Shown here: piece after piece, positions 10,016 through 17,586 of the stretch
Layout of the letters: each line of letters starts with the position of its first letter
How positions within the stretch are numbered: the stretch's first letter is position 1
Source of the DNA: a virus
Length of the DNA stretch: 23,071 bases
Direction: 5' to 3' (one strand)
IMG/VR virus record: IMGVR_UViG_3300028829_003933
Location: 1 to 23,071 of that record
Notes under the pieces: model-generated
What the model was told of the DNA's origin: nothing
The model's database searches: none
Seen by the model: the letters and a program-made list of their open reading frames with translations, nothing else
Position numbers and translations under genes: made by a program

Positions 10016-11436
10016 GTTTATTTGGAAGTCACAACTCGGCGGTAGCTATAAGCGTCAACGACGAAATTAAAGAAGTTGTAGAGCTTGAGAGGTGGGTTGG
10101 TATAAAAAATGCAGCCTTTGCATATCATTTTCCTATATCAAATCCAGAAGAAGTTCTGCGGGATATTTTAAATTATTTTAAAAATAAATACGGAGCTGTA
10201 ACCTATAATACCGTTGCTTATAATTGCGATAATAATTTGCATAAAAACATTAGTGCTAAAAACTACCAGTACGTTCCTCATCATACCGCACATTGCGCAA
10301 ATGGTTTATACCAATCTACCTTTGATAGAGCTTTAGTTGTTAGTTTTGACGGAGGAAGTGAAGAGGGGTTTTTTAAAATATATGAAGCAGAAAAAGGTAA
10401 AGACCCTGTTCTTATAAATAATGTAGGTATAGATTTATGTGTTCCTTATGCAGCAGTTGCTCATTATTTAGAGCCAATAAAAACAGAAGATAATTGGTGG
10501 TGGGGAAACTTAGTATATGCAGGGAAAATTATGGGGCTTGCTGGTTTGGGAAAGGTTGACTATGGTTTAGTACCAAAATTTTTTAGTTATTATCTAGGAC
10601 AAAGTATAGATAATGTTAACATAGCTCATGAGAGATACCAGGCTTTAAATATAGAAGGCGACCCCGCCAACATAGCAGCAACTTCTCAATTTGTTTTTGA
10701 ACAAGTGTTTAGTAGCATTATAAATGGATATAAAAACAATTTGCCTTTAATTTTTTCAGGAGGTGGCGCAATGAATATAATCAATAATTCAAAACACAAA
10801 GCATTTGTATCTCCAAACCCTGATGATAGAGGTATTGCTTTAGGTTGTTTGCTTCATATTTTAAAACCAAGCGAAGTTGTGAATAGTATGTATATAGGAA
10901 TGACTTGGAATGATGATAAGTATAATCAATTAGACCCTATAGAATTTGCTAATAAACTTATTGAGGAAAAAATTATTGGATTGGTGCAAGGAAACTCAGA
11001 GCACGGAGCTAGGGCTTTAGGTAATCGCTCTATTTTATGTTTGCCAAAAAAAGGAATGAAAGATAAAATAAATTCACGTGTAAAATTTAGAGAACCTTAC
11101 AGGCCTTTTTCACCCATGTGTAGAGAAGAGGATAAGTATAGGTGGTTTAATTCAAAAAACAACACTATGTGGATGGCTCATAATGCGCAGGTAATAAATA
11201 ACTCTGAATCTATAGACTCTATAATTCATTATGATAATACCGCTCGTCTTCAAACAATCACGCAAACTTCTAATCCATACTTGTATATGGTTTTAACTGA
11301 GCTTGCTAACAAAGGGGTTGATCCAATTATTTTAAATACTTCATTTAATAAACAGGGTAAGCCTATACTTAATACAATGGAGGAAGCTAAATGGATGTTA
11401 GATAATACAGGCTTAGATGATTTGGTAGTTTTATGA
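10000..11436 (+). CDS. NodU/CmcH-family carbamoyltransferase (478 aa)
   Basis: Family members transfer the carbamoyl group of carbamoyl phosphate, via carbamoyl-adenylate, to a hydroxyl of a sugar or other small molecule. Hallmarks are visible in order: GLFGSHNSAVAI (6-17), PHHTAHCANGLYQSTFDRA (93-111) with the His cluster, SFDGG (115-119), SGGGAMN (253-259), QGNSEHGARALGNRSIL (330-346), REPYRPFSP (364-372) and NTSFN (446-450). The N-terminal ASKHA-type domain is shorter than in NodU, but all key motifs are kept. The start overlaps the 45-aa gene by 16 bp, and the stop overlaps the next ATG (ATGA). In this context a sugar hydroxyl on a virion glycan is the likely acceptor. Carbamoylation of a modified DNA base is an alternative, as carbamoyltransferases of viral metagenomes have been reported to act on 5-hydroxymethylcytosine. 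Confidence 0.9.
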   Translation: MEYNLGLFGSHNSAVAISVNDEIKEVVELERWVGIKNAAFAYHFPISNPEEVLRDILNYFKNKYGAVTYNTVAYNCDNNLHKNISAKNYQYVPHHTAHCANGLYQSTFDRALVVSFDGGSEEGFFKIYEAEKGKDPVLINNVGIDLCVPYAAVAHYLEPIKTEDNWWWGNLVYAGKIMGLAGLGKVDYGLVPKFFSYYLGQSIDNVNIAHERYQALNIEGDPANIAATSQFVFEQVFSSIINGYKNNLPLIFSGGGAMNIINNSKHKAFVSPNPDDRGIALGCLLHILKPSEVVNSMYIGMTWNDDKYNQLDPIEFANKLIEEKIIGLVQGNSEHGARALGNRSILCLPKKGMKDKINSRVKFREPYRPFSPMCREEDKYRWFNSKNNTMWMAHNAQVINNSESIDSIIHYDNTARLQTITQTSNPYLYMVLTELANKGVDPIILNTSFNKQGKPILNTMEEAKWMLDNTGLDDLVVL

Positions 11437-12254
11437 AAACTATTTTTTTAAACATAGCAAGTTATAGAGACCCTGAGTTACTACCTTCTATTACTGATTG
11501 CATTAACAGAGCAAAGTATCCTGATAGAATTTACTTTGGTATTCATGAACAGGACGAGACGCACAATAGTAGCCTTGATAAAATACATAATTTAAAATAT
11601 GATTATATACATTTTAAAAAGTCTAAAGGCACAGGATATTCAAGAAATTATATTAATAAAAAATTATATGATGGACAAGATTATGTTTTACAAATAGATA
11701 GTCATACTCGTTTTATACAAGACTGGGATGTAATGTATATAGAAGATTATAATCAGTTTGATGAAAAAGTAATTTTAACAGGGTTTCCACCTCAATATAA
11801 AATAGGAGATTTATATGATGATTATAAAATGTATCCATCTAATAATGCAGTAAAACCAAAACATATTACGCCGAACCACAAAATACTTTCCGAGTCAGAA
11901 CCTTTTTATACTGATTACATTCAAACTTATGTGGCTTCTGGAGCGAATACTTTTATGCCTAAATCTTTTATAGAAAAATCTACTTTTGATTTATATGTTG
12001 ACCCTTTTGCTGACCAAGAAATAATTTCTTTAGCAGCACATCTTTTTGGTTACAAAATGTTTGTTACTCGTAGACCAAAACTATTTCATTGTTATGCTAA
12101 TAATTTAAAAGGAAGTGAAGAAAAATTTAGACCACTTATAATAGATGATTTAAAAATCACTAACTTTGAAGTGGATTTTACTTTAGCTTTTAAAAATTGT
12201 AAAACTATAAACACATCTGAGAGCTGGGTTAATTTAATTAAAAATCAAATATGA
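11433..12254 (+). CDS. GlcNAc-transferase-like protein, Skp1 hydroxyproline GlcNAc-transferase family (273 aa)
   Basis: The sequence has the pattern of the 'Glycosyltransferase (GlcNAc)' family (Pfam PF11397, CAZy GT60). FLNIASYRDPELLPSI is at 5-20, FGIHEQD at 35-41, GTGYSRN at 66-72, and VLQIDSHTRFIQDWD at 85-99 carries DSH as the DxD-like metal/nucleotide motif. VASGANTFMPKSF (167-179) and VDPFADQEIISLAAHLFGY (189-207) resemble the acceptor side. The characterised founder, Dictyostelium Gnt1, attaches GlcNAc to a hydroxyproline of Skp1. The co-occurrence with a prolyl-hydroxylase-like gene makes hydroxyproline-linked glycosylation a specific prediction. It is coupled on both sides by 4-bp overlaps. 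Family placement is from motif recall; substrate is inferred. Confidence 0.75.
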   Translation: MKTIFLNIASYRDPELLPSITDCINRAKYPDRIYFGIHEQDETHNSSLDKIHNLKYDYIHFKKSKGTGYSRNYINKKLYDGQDYVLQIDSHTRFIQDWDVMYIEDYNQFDEKVILTGFPPQYKIGDLYDDYKMYPSNNAVKPKHITPNHKILSESEPFYTDYIQTYVASGANTFMPKSFIEKSTFDLYVDPFADQEIISLAAHLFGYKMFVTRRPKLFHCYANNLKGSEEKFRPLIIDDLKITNFEVDFTLAFKNCKTINTSESWVNLIKNQI

Positions 12255-12802
12255 TATTAGAAAAAATAAAATTAGACTTCGATTATTCATACTTTCTTGC
12301 TGAAAAACAAGACTATAACTTTCATAAAGGTTCATGTATATCTTATCAAAGGGAAGAACAAAATGATTTATACAATGAATATGGTAATGGTTATTCTTAT
12401 GATGAAAACAATACAGTTATACAACAACTTTGGTATGACATTAAAGACCCTATATTTGATGGCTGGGAAGATAAATTAAACATGGATATTAAAACCGTGT
12501 CTACTATTATGCAGCCACCAGGAAACGTTGTAACATTGCATAGAGATACATTTTTTAAATTTAAAAAACTTTATCCAGATGATAAACGTACAAAAGTAAG
12601 ACTAAACCTTTACTTAGAAGATTGGAAGATTGGTCACATGATTCAATATCAAGATATTCATAACAATAAAAAGTGGACTACCTCTGTGGACTGGAAAGCA
12701 GGAGATGGTTTACTATGGGATAGCTCTGTACTACACCTTTCTTGTAATGCTGGTCAAAAAGATAAATTTACTATGCAAGTATCTGGATTCCGTAGAGATT
12801 AA
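12251..12802 (+). CDS. 2OG-Fe(II) oxygenase-like hydroxylase (183 aa)
   Basis: A single cupin-like oxygenase domain. MQPPGNVVTLHRDTFF supplies the HxD pair (H97, D99), RLNLYLEDW is a typical beta strand, and AGDGLLWDSSVLH gives the distal iron ligand H162. R181, or K172, may bind 2-oxoglutarate. The pattern resembles small phage oxygenases and aspartyl/asparaginyl-hydroxylase-like proteins. It is the last gene of the cassette, overlapping the GlcNAc-transferase by 4 bp and followed by a 53-bp gap. It is the third oxygenase domain of the cassette and is not a close copy of the other two. It may hydroxylate a different residue or position of the same tail proteins, but its substrate cannot be read from sequence. 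Confidence 0.7.
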   Translation: MILEKIKLDFDYSYFLAEKQDYNFHKGSCISYQREEQNDLYNEYGNGYSYDENNTVIQQLWYDIKDPIFDGWEDKLNMDIKTVSTIMQPPGNVVTLHRDTFFKFKKLYPDDKRTKVRLNLYLEDWKIGHMIQYQDIHNNKKWTTSVDWKAGDGLLWDSSVLHLSCNAGQKDKFTMQVSGFRRD

Positions 12803-12829
12803 GAATTTAAAACCTTAGTAATTAAATTC
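12803..12829 (+). terminator. Weak hairpin (possible terminator) after the cassette
   Basis: GAATTTAA at 12803-12810 pairs with TTAAATTC at 12822-12829 around an 11-nt loop, starting right after the stop of the 183-aa gene and followed within a few bases by five T's. The stem is A/T-rich, so stability is low. It may end the cassette transcript inefficiently. It is adjacent to the promoter-like element of the next gene. Confidence 0.35.
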
Positions 12830-12830
12830 G

Positions 12831-12838
12831 TATTTTTG
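12831..12838 (+). promoter_or_regulatory. Bacteroidota-type -7 promoter element (TATTTTTG)
   Basis: TATTTTTG is an exact TAnnTTTG match, 17 bp before the ATG at 12856 and directly after the weak hairpin. No clear -33 TTG is seen. The position in a 53-bp gap suggests separate transcription of the second Pro-rich tail gene. Confidence 0.5.
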
Positions 12839-12855
12839 TATATTATTAATAATAT

Positions 12856-14730
12856 ATGGCTTGTGTAACGTATGATATAGTCTGTCCCATAGGGGCGGTA
12901 GGAGGCGAGTGTACTTTTACAATTAATTGTTGTGACGGAACTAAAACATCTGTTACAATTCCTGAAGAGGATACACAGCAAGTATGTTTAGAAGTTCCTG
13001 CTAATATAGTAGTAACCTCTATATCAGGTTCTTATAATACATCAGGAGCTTCTTGTTCAACTAACTGTGGTTATGTTGACCCTACTCCTGTACCTACACC
13101 TACTCCCGCTCCAATACCTACACCTGGGCCTAGCCCAGTTCCAGTTACACCTACTCCTGTAGCGCCTGGACCAACTCCAGTATATTACTATTGGTCTGCT
13201 ACCGCATGTGACGGAAGCAATATTACTACATTTAGGACAACAGATTCTAATGTAGGAAACACCCTGCTTTCTGTTTATAGTATTGGTGGAGACGGATTGT
13301 GTTATGAGGTTGAGGCAGGAGGACCTACTAACAGCAATGATATTTTATCAGCATACGCTGATTGCGCAGATTGTTGTACTAAAGTTCCTTCGAGTCCTTC
13401 TTGTACACCAACTCCATCACCAGTCCCTGGTCCTTCGCCTACGCCTGTAGCGCCAGTGCCAGCGGTTGTTCCTTCGCCTTTAGTGCCAGATTATTGTTTA
13501 GGTGGAGAAAATGAAACTACAATACAACTAATTCAAGGATTTAATAAATATGTTTTTGGTTCTAATTATGGAAGTTATGGGGTTCAATTAGGAACTTATG
13601 TTTTAAAGAACGTTCCATCTAATCATCCTATAGCTATATTAAATACAGGTAAAACCGCAGAACTAACTTACACGGGGACTACAAATGCAGGGACAGGAAC
13701 AGCACCTGACGGCAACACGTATGATTATTTTTATGGTGATGTCACAATAACAGTTATAGGAGATTTTGGAGTACTTAGTTATGCTTGTTTATACCATGGT
13801 TATATGGGTGGTGGTTATAATTTATATTACAATAGCAGTGTTTGTAGCTCTCCAACACCTAGTCCTTCTCCAGTTCCAACAGCAACGCCTGCTCCTACTA
13901 GTATTGTTCCTCCAATACCATCTCCTGTTGACACAGAGTATACATTAACATATAGTCAATCTTCAAAAGGATGGCCATCGTTTTATTCTTATATACCCGA
14001 GATAATGTTAGGAATGAATAATTACTTTTATTCATTCAATGGAGGTAATTTATTTCAACACAATATAAATGAAACAAGAAATAATTATTATGGCACACAA
14101 TATAATTCACAAATAACAAGTGTGTTTAATGAGTCGCCACTTGAAAACAAAATATTTAAAACTATTAACCTAGAATCTGACACAGCTTGGCAAGCCGTAG
14201 CGGAAACGGATATACAGCAAAATGGATTCATTGATAACGATTGGTTTGTAAAAAAAGAAGGAGCGTATTTTGCTTACCTAAGACAAACAGGGGAAGTGCC
14301 TGCGCTGCAAGGACAATATGCAATGAGATCAGCTAATGGTATAGGAAAGTCTAGTAGTTATTCGGTTAACGGAACAACAGGTACTTTAAACTTTTCTATC
14401 AATCCACTTGTTTCAATAGGTAGTATAATTAGCATAGGAGATTATCTATACTTCTCTGTGCCTTCTTATACCACAATAAGTTTAGCGGGTGTAGTGACAA
14501 ATATACAAGTAGATTTACCTAACAATATAAATAGAATAACTATATCAACATCAGTTACAGGCTCTTCACCTATAACAATTAATGATGCTTACATATTATT
14601 TATCAAAAATGCAGAGGCAGAGTCTCACGGTTTACTTGGACACTATTGTATATTTACTGTTACAAACACAAGCACAACAGCTACTGAATTGTTTGCTATT
14701 GAGTCGGAAGTTATGAAAAGCTATCCGTAA
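12856..14730 (+). CDS. Second Pro-rich, Cys-rich tail/receptor-binding protein (624 aa)
   Basis: Mosaic protein. Residues 1-71 hold a module with eight Cys. An (X-Pro)n linker spans 75-109. Residues 110-174 hold a CDG...CY...CADCC module like those at the end of the 1907-aa protein. A second linker lies at 177-212. Residues 213-330 form a beta domain with H257 and the sequence CLYHGYM (C311, H314, M317), a cupredoxin-like ligand set. A third linker lies at 332-358. Residues 359-624 form a domain beginning KGWPSFYSYIPEIMLGMNNYFYSF (split here at about 371-394), of a type I recall from tail proteins of marine and Bacteroidota phages. The likely role is a tail fibre, spike or adhesin. Its position just after the hydroxylase/glycosyltransferase cassette makes it a second candidate substrate. 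Functions are inferred from architecture. Confidence 0.75.
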   Translation: MACVTYDIVCPIGAVGGECTFTINCCDGTKTSVTIPEEDTQQVCLEVPANIVVTSISGSYNTSGASCSTNCGYVDPTPVPTPTPAPIPTPGPSPVPVTPTPVAPGPTPVYYYWSATACDGSNITTFRTTDSNVGNTLLSVYSIGGDGLCYEVEAGGPTNSNDILSAYADCADCCTKVPSSPSCTPTPSPVPGPSPTPVAPVPAVVPSPLVPDYCLGGENETTIQLIQGFNKYVFGSNYGSYGVQLGTYVLKNVPSNHPIAILNTGKTAELTYTGTTNAGTGTAPDGNTYDYFYGDVTITVIGDFGVLSYACLYHGYMGGGYNLYYNSSVCSSPTPSPSPVPTATPAPTSIVPPIPSPVDTEYTLTYSQSSKGWPSFYSYIPEIMLGMNNYFYSFNGGNLFQHNINETRNNYYGTQYNSQITSVFNESPLENKIFKTINLESDTAWQAVAETDIQQNGFIDNDWFVKKEGAYFAYLRQTGEVPALQGQYAMRSANGIGKSSSYSVNGTTGTLNFSINPLVSIGSIISIGDYLYFSVPSYTTISLAGVVTNIQVDLPNNINRITISTSVTGSSPITINDAYILFIKNAEAESHGLLGHYCIFTVTNTSTTATELFAIESEVMKSYP

Positions 14731-14736
14731 AATTAG

Positions 14737-14744
14737 TATCTTTG
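14737..14744 (+). promoter_or_regulatory. Bacteroidota-type -7 promoter element (TATCTTTG)
   Basis: Exact TAnnTTTG match in the 21-bp gap, identical to the element at 248-255, and only 7 bp before the ATG at 14752. A start site at normal spacing would fall on or next to the start codon, predicting a leaderless or nearly leaderless mRNA. No -33 element is obvious. Confidence 0.5.
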
Positions 14745-14751
14745 CAGTAGT

Positions 14752-15117
14752 ATGGACTTTAGTATAAGGAAATTAAAGACATCTGATTATAATGATGTAT
14801 TGATAGGTTGGTGGAAAGATTGGGGTTGGCAAGCGCCAGCTCAAGATTTTTTACCAGAAAATGGCGAAGGTGGTTTGATGGTAATGTTAGATAACAAGCC
14901 TGTTTGCGCAGGTTTTATGTATGTTACCAACTCAAAGGTAAGTTGGGTTGATTGGATAATATCGGATAATAAAATAGAAGATAAAGCATTGAGACACGAG
15001 GCAGTTAAATTTTTAGTTAGTACCTTAACAAATATATGTTCACAAAACGGAGGATATATTTATGCTTTATTAAGACACGATGGTTTAATTAAAACTTATG
15101 AAGAACACACGAAATGA
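14752..15117 (+). CDS. Small GNAT acetyltransferase-like protein, apparently shortened at the C-terminus (121 aa)
   Basis: The protein starts with IRKLKTSDYNDVLIGWWKDWGW and FLPENG (split around residues 5-37), then GGLMVMLDNKPVCAGFMYVTNS, a beta hairpin as in N-acetyltransferases. The helix EAVKFLVSTLTNI follows, then YIYALLRHDGLIKTYEE. This resembles a small GNAT-like family frequent in marine phages. Those relatives usually continue with a Gly-Phe segment and end in an EMIK-type sequence. Here the frame stops at TGA 15115-15117, while a different frame at 15111-15131 reads EMIKKI followed by TAA. A frameshift plus small deletion is therefore suspected. The substrate is unknown; a structural role is possible. 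Confidence 0.6.
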   Translation: MDFSIRKLKTSDYNDVLIGWWKDWGWQAPAQDFLPENGEGGLMVMLDNKPVCAGFMYVTNSKVSWVDWIISDNKIEDKALRHEAVKFLVSTLTNICSQNGGYIYALLRHDGLIKTYEEHTK

Positions 15118-15132
15118 TTAAAAAAATATAAT

Positions 15133-15867
15133 ATGGCATTAGGAACTACAGGAGCACTAATTGCTTCAGCAGCTATACAAGCAGGAACATCTGCAGCAGG
15201 TTTCGCTCAAGCTGGAAAAGCTCGTAAAGAAATGAAAAAAGCAGAAGCTGAGGCAGATAAAGCTATGGCTGCAGCAAGAAAAAAATTAGAAGTAAATTAT
15301 TTAGCAGGTCTTAGTATTGCTAAAGAACCTTATGAATTAGCAAGAGAAAATTTACTACAAGGCTCGGCAGCAGCTTTACAGGCGGGTGTTGAAGGGGAGA
15401 CTAGAGGTGCAGCGGCAACTGCGGGTCAGGTACTTATGGCTCAGCAAGCGCAAGCTGGGCAGCAAAGAGCTTCAATGTCACAGGAAATAAAAAGATTGGA
15501 AGAATTAGCGGCGAGAGAAGAATCAAGATTACAAAGCGCTAGAGTTGATTTAGATTTAGGAGAAGTAAAAGGAGCTCAACAAGCAGCGGCAAATTTTCAA
15601 GCAGCGGCAGATGCAGCAAAAGCAGGTGCTATTAAAAGTGCAGCAGGCGCTTTAACTACGGGTGTGCAAATTTTCTCAGAAAATCCTTTTGATGTAACAA
15701 AAGCAGCGGGTGGCACATCAGCGCCAAGTTTAGGAACTTATAGCGGTACAGATTATAGTAATTTTGGGCAGGACTTAATTAGCTTTGACTCAACAATTCC
15801 TAACCTAAATAATGATCCATTTTATCAATTCATGCAACCAGGAGTATCAGCACCTAAATTAGGATAA
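15133..15867 (+). CDS. Internal virion/DNA-ejection protein, gp14-like (244 aa)
   Basis: A hydrophobic Gly/Ala-rich N-terminus (about residues 4-27, GALIASAAIQAG...) is followed by long Ala/Glu/Lys-rich coiled-coil helices (about 28-60 and 95-140), an Ala-rich stretch (about 150-180), and a disordered C-terminus. This is the architecture of podoviral internal virion protein B (T7 gp14) and related ejection proteins that insert into the outer membrane. It is first in a 244-570-1760 aa gene series, matching the T7 gp14-gp15-gp16 order and relative sizes. The upstream context is A-rich with no Shine-Dalgarno. Assignment is by architecture and synteny, not by a diagnostic motif. Confidence 0.65.
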   Translation: MALGTTGALIASAAIQAGTSAAGFAQAGKARKEMKKAEAEADKAMAAARKKLEVNYLAGLSIAKEPYELARENLLQGSAAALQAGVEGETRGAAATAGQVLMAQQAQAGQQRASMSQEIKRLEELAAREESRLQSARVDLDLGEVKGAQQAAANFQAAADAAKAGAIKSAAGALTTGVQIFSENPFDVTKAAGGTSAPSLGTYSGTDYSNFGQDLISFDSTIPNLNNDPFYQFMQPGVSAPKLG

Positions 15868-15873
15868 TATATT

Positions 15874-17586
15874 ATGGCAACAAAATACGGATATGTAAGT
15901 AGAGATACAGCGAATCGTCAAATAGACTGGAATGCTATAGGAACACAGGTGTCTGATGGTATTACTAAAATTACAGAAGACAGAAAGGAAAGAAGGGAAG
16001 ATATATTAACTAAAAGCACGGACTATGCAAAGATGCTTATTGATATGCCTATGGGCTCTAACACAGCCTTCAATGAATACCTTGCACAATTTACTACTCA
16101 AGCATCCAAAGCTGCTCTTGCAGATTTAAATTTATTGAAAACAGGTAATATATCTGAACAAGAATATTACAACCGAAGAGCTAACCTTTTATCAGGCACA
16201 GAGCTTATGATAGCAGGCGCTAATAACTTTAATAAAAATTATGATGTTATACAAGAAAGAATAGACAACGGTACTGCCTCAGCTGTAGAAATAAAGTACA
16301 GAGAAAAGATGGCTCAACTTTTAGAGTTTGGTAATCGTACTCCATTTATAAACCCTGACACTAGAGAAGTAAATACTGCAAGGCTAGCGCCTAGTGGTAT
16401 AATGGAAACCACTGTAGAGGATATAGCATCAGCTTCAGATATGTTTAGAATATCAAACTTTCAATTAAATAAGTTTGACATGAACAGTGCGATTGAAAAC
16501 ATTACAAAAAACATAGGGATACAGGATGTTACTATAACACCTGAGATGGTAAGAAAAGCTCAAAGTGAAGGCAGACCAATAGGCGCAGTTGGAACAAGAG
16601 TAAAGGGTGCATTTAATTCTGCATTGATGAGTGAAGCAAAAACCTTAGAAGCTAAGAGAGACTATGTAAGTTCTTATTTAAAAGACGATAGCGCTGTTAT
16701 TAGTATACTTGCTGATTATGTGCCAGAGTATGATGTTACATTAGATCCGTTTGAAGTAGATGATAAAACAGTTTTAATCGGCAGGAATGGTGCGTATGAA
16801 ATAACTGATGAACAAAGAAAAGCAGCTGAAGAGTATATGATAGATAGACTAGATAAAGCGTTGCCTGAAACAGAGACACCAGTTGCAGGTTTAACTGCGG
16901 CTCAAAAAGCAACTAATGAACTTAGACAGCAAGAGATAGATATAAGAAAAGAAACATTAGATTTTCAAAAAGGACAATCAGAAAAAAAAGGAGTAGTTTC
17001 TTATACTGCGTCTGATAATTTAATGGTTGACCCTGAAGATCCAGTACGTGATGGTAAACCTAATTTTATAAATCCTAGAAAATATTTACAAAAATTTAAA
17101 CCTGAAAGTTTTACAGGAAACAAAATTGAAGATACTGTAAATGGCATTCAGGCTGTACTTAATCATCAAGGCTTTACTGAAGCTCAAATAAACACTGCTA
17201 TAATTGAACCTCAAAAAGAAGGTGGTACATTAGCTGGTAAAATACTAAGATTTGCTAAAGCTGGAGCGGGAATTGCGGGTAGACCTTTACTTCCAGAACA
17301 AAAAATTAAAGATGCAAATTATGCAATAGAGATTAAAATCCCAGGTCTATTATCTAAACCTATAATTTTACCTACAAAAAACAATCCTCAATTAGAATTA
17401 GATAAGATAATAGAATTGTTAGATTTTGCTAAAGAAAACAATATACAAATTACACCTAATCAAATTAGGGAGCAACTAACCGCAGCAAATAAAAGACTTT
17501 TCGATGAGTATCAAAATCTTCCTGTAACCGGAGGTACTTCAAGTTTAAAGAGAGCTTTACCAAAACCGAAGACTAACAATGAATGA
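15874..17586 (+). CDS. Internal virion protein, gp15-like in position (570 aa)
   Basis: A soluble, mostly helical, highly charged protein with no membrane segment or signal peptide. The N-terminal region (IDWNAIGTQVSDGITKITEDRKERR, split around 18-42) is coiled-coil-like. A second helical stretch, RQQEIDIRKETLDFQKG, is at about 351-367. The C-terminus is Lys/Pro-rich and ends KPKTNNE. It lies 6 bp after the gp14-like gene, and its end overlaps the next gene by 8 bp. Position and size suggest the middle component of a tripartite ejection apparatus. I do not recognise a catalytic motif. Confidence 0.6.
   Translation: MATKYGYVSRDTANRQIDWNAIGTQVSDGITKITEDRKERREDILTKSTDYAKMLIDMPMGSNTAFNEYLAQFTTQASKAALADLNLLKTGNISEQEYYNRRANLLSGTELMIAGANNFNKNYDVIQERIDNGTASAVEIKYREKMAQLLEFGNRTPFINPDTREVNTARLAPSGIMETTVEDIASASDMFRISNFQLNKFDMNSAIENITKNIGIQDVTITPEMVRKAQSEGRPIGAVGTRVKGAFNSALMSEAKTLEAKRDYVSSYLKDDSAVISILADYVPEYDVTLDPFEVDDKTVLIGRNGAYEITDEQRKAAEEYMIDRLDKALPETETPVAGLTAAQKATNELRQQEIDIRKETLDFQKGQSEKKGVVSYTASDNLMVDPEDPVRDGKPNFINPRKYLQKFKPESFTGNKIEDTVNGIQAVLNHQGFTEAQINTAIIEPQKEGGTLAGKILRFAKAGAGIAGRPLLPEQKIKDANYAIEIKIPGLLSKPIILPTKNNPQLELDKIIELLDFAKENNIQITPNQIREQLTAANKRLFDEYQNLPVTGGTSSLKRALPKPKTNNE

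Noticed and set aside
12297-12479. Plus-strand alternative frame within the 183-aa oxygenase gene
   Set aside because: Composition is low-complexity Met/Ile/Lys, and the overlapped frame has clear oxygenase motifs.
13766-13948. Plus-strand alternative frame in the 624-aa tail gene, rich in Val/Leu/Gln
   Set aside because: The hydrophobic sequence arises from frame-shifted reading of Tyr/Gly- and Pro-rich codons. There is no family resemblance, unlike the MPFKS frame at 19062.
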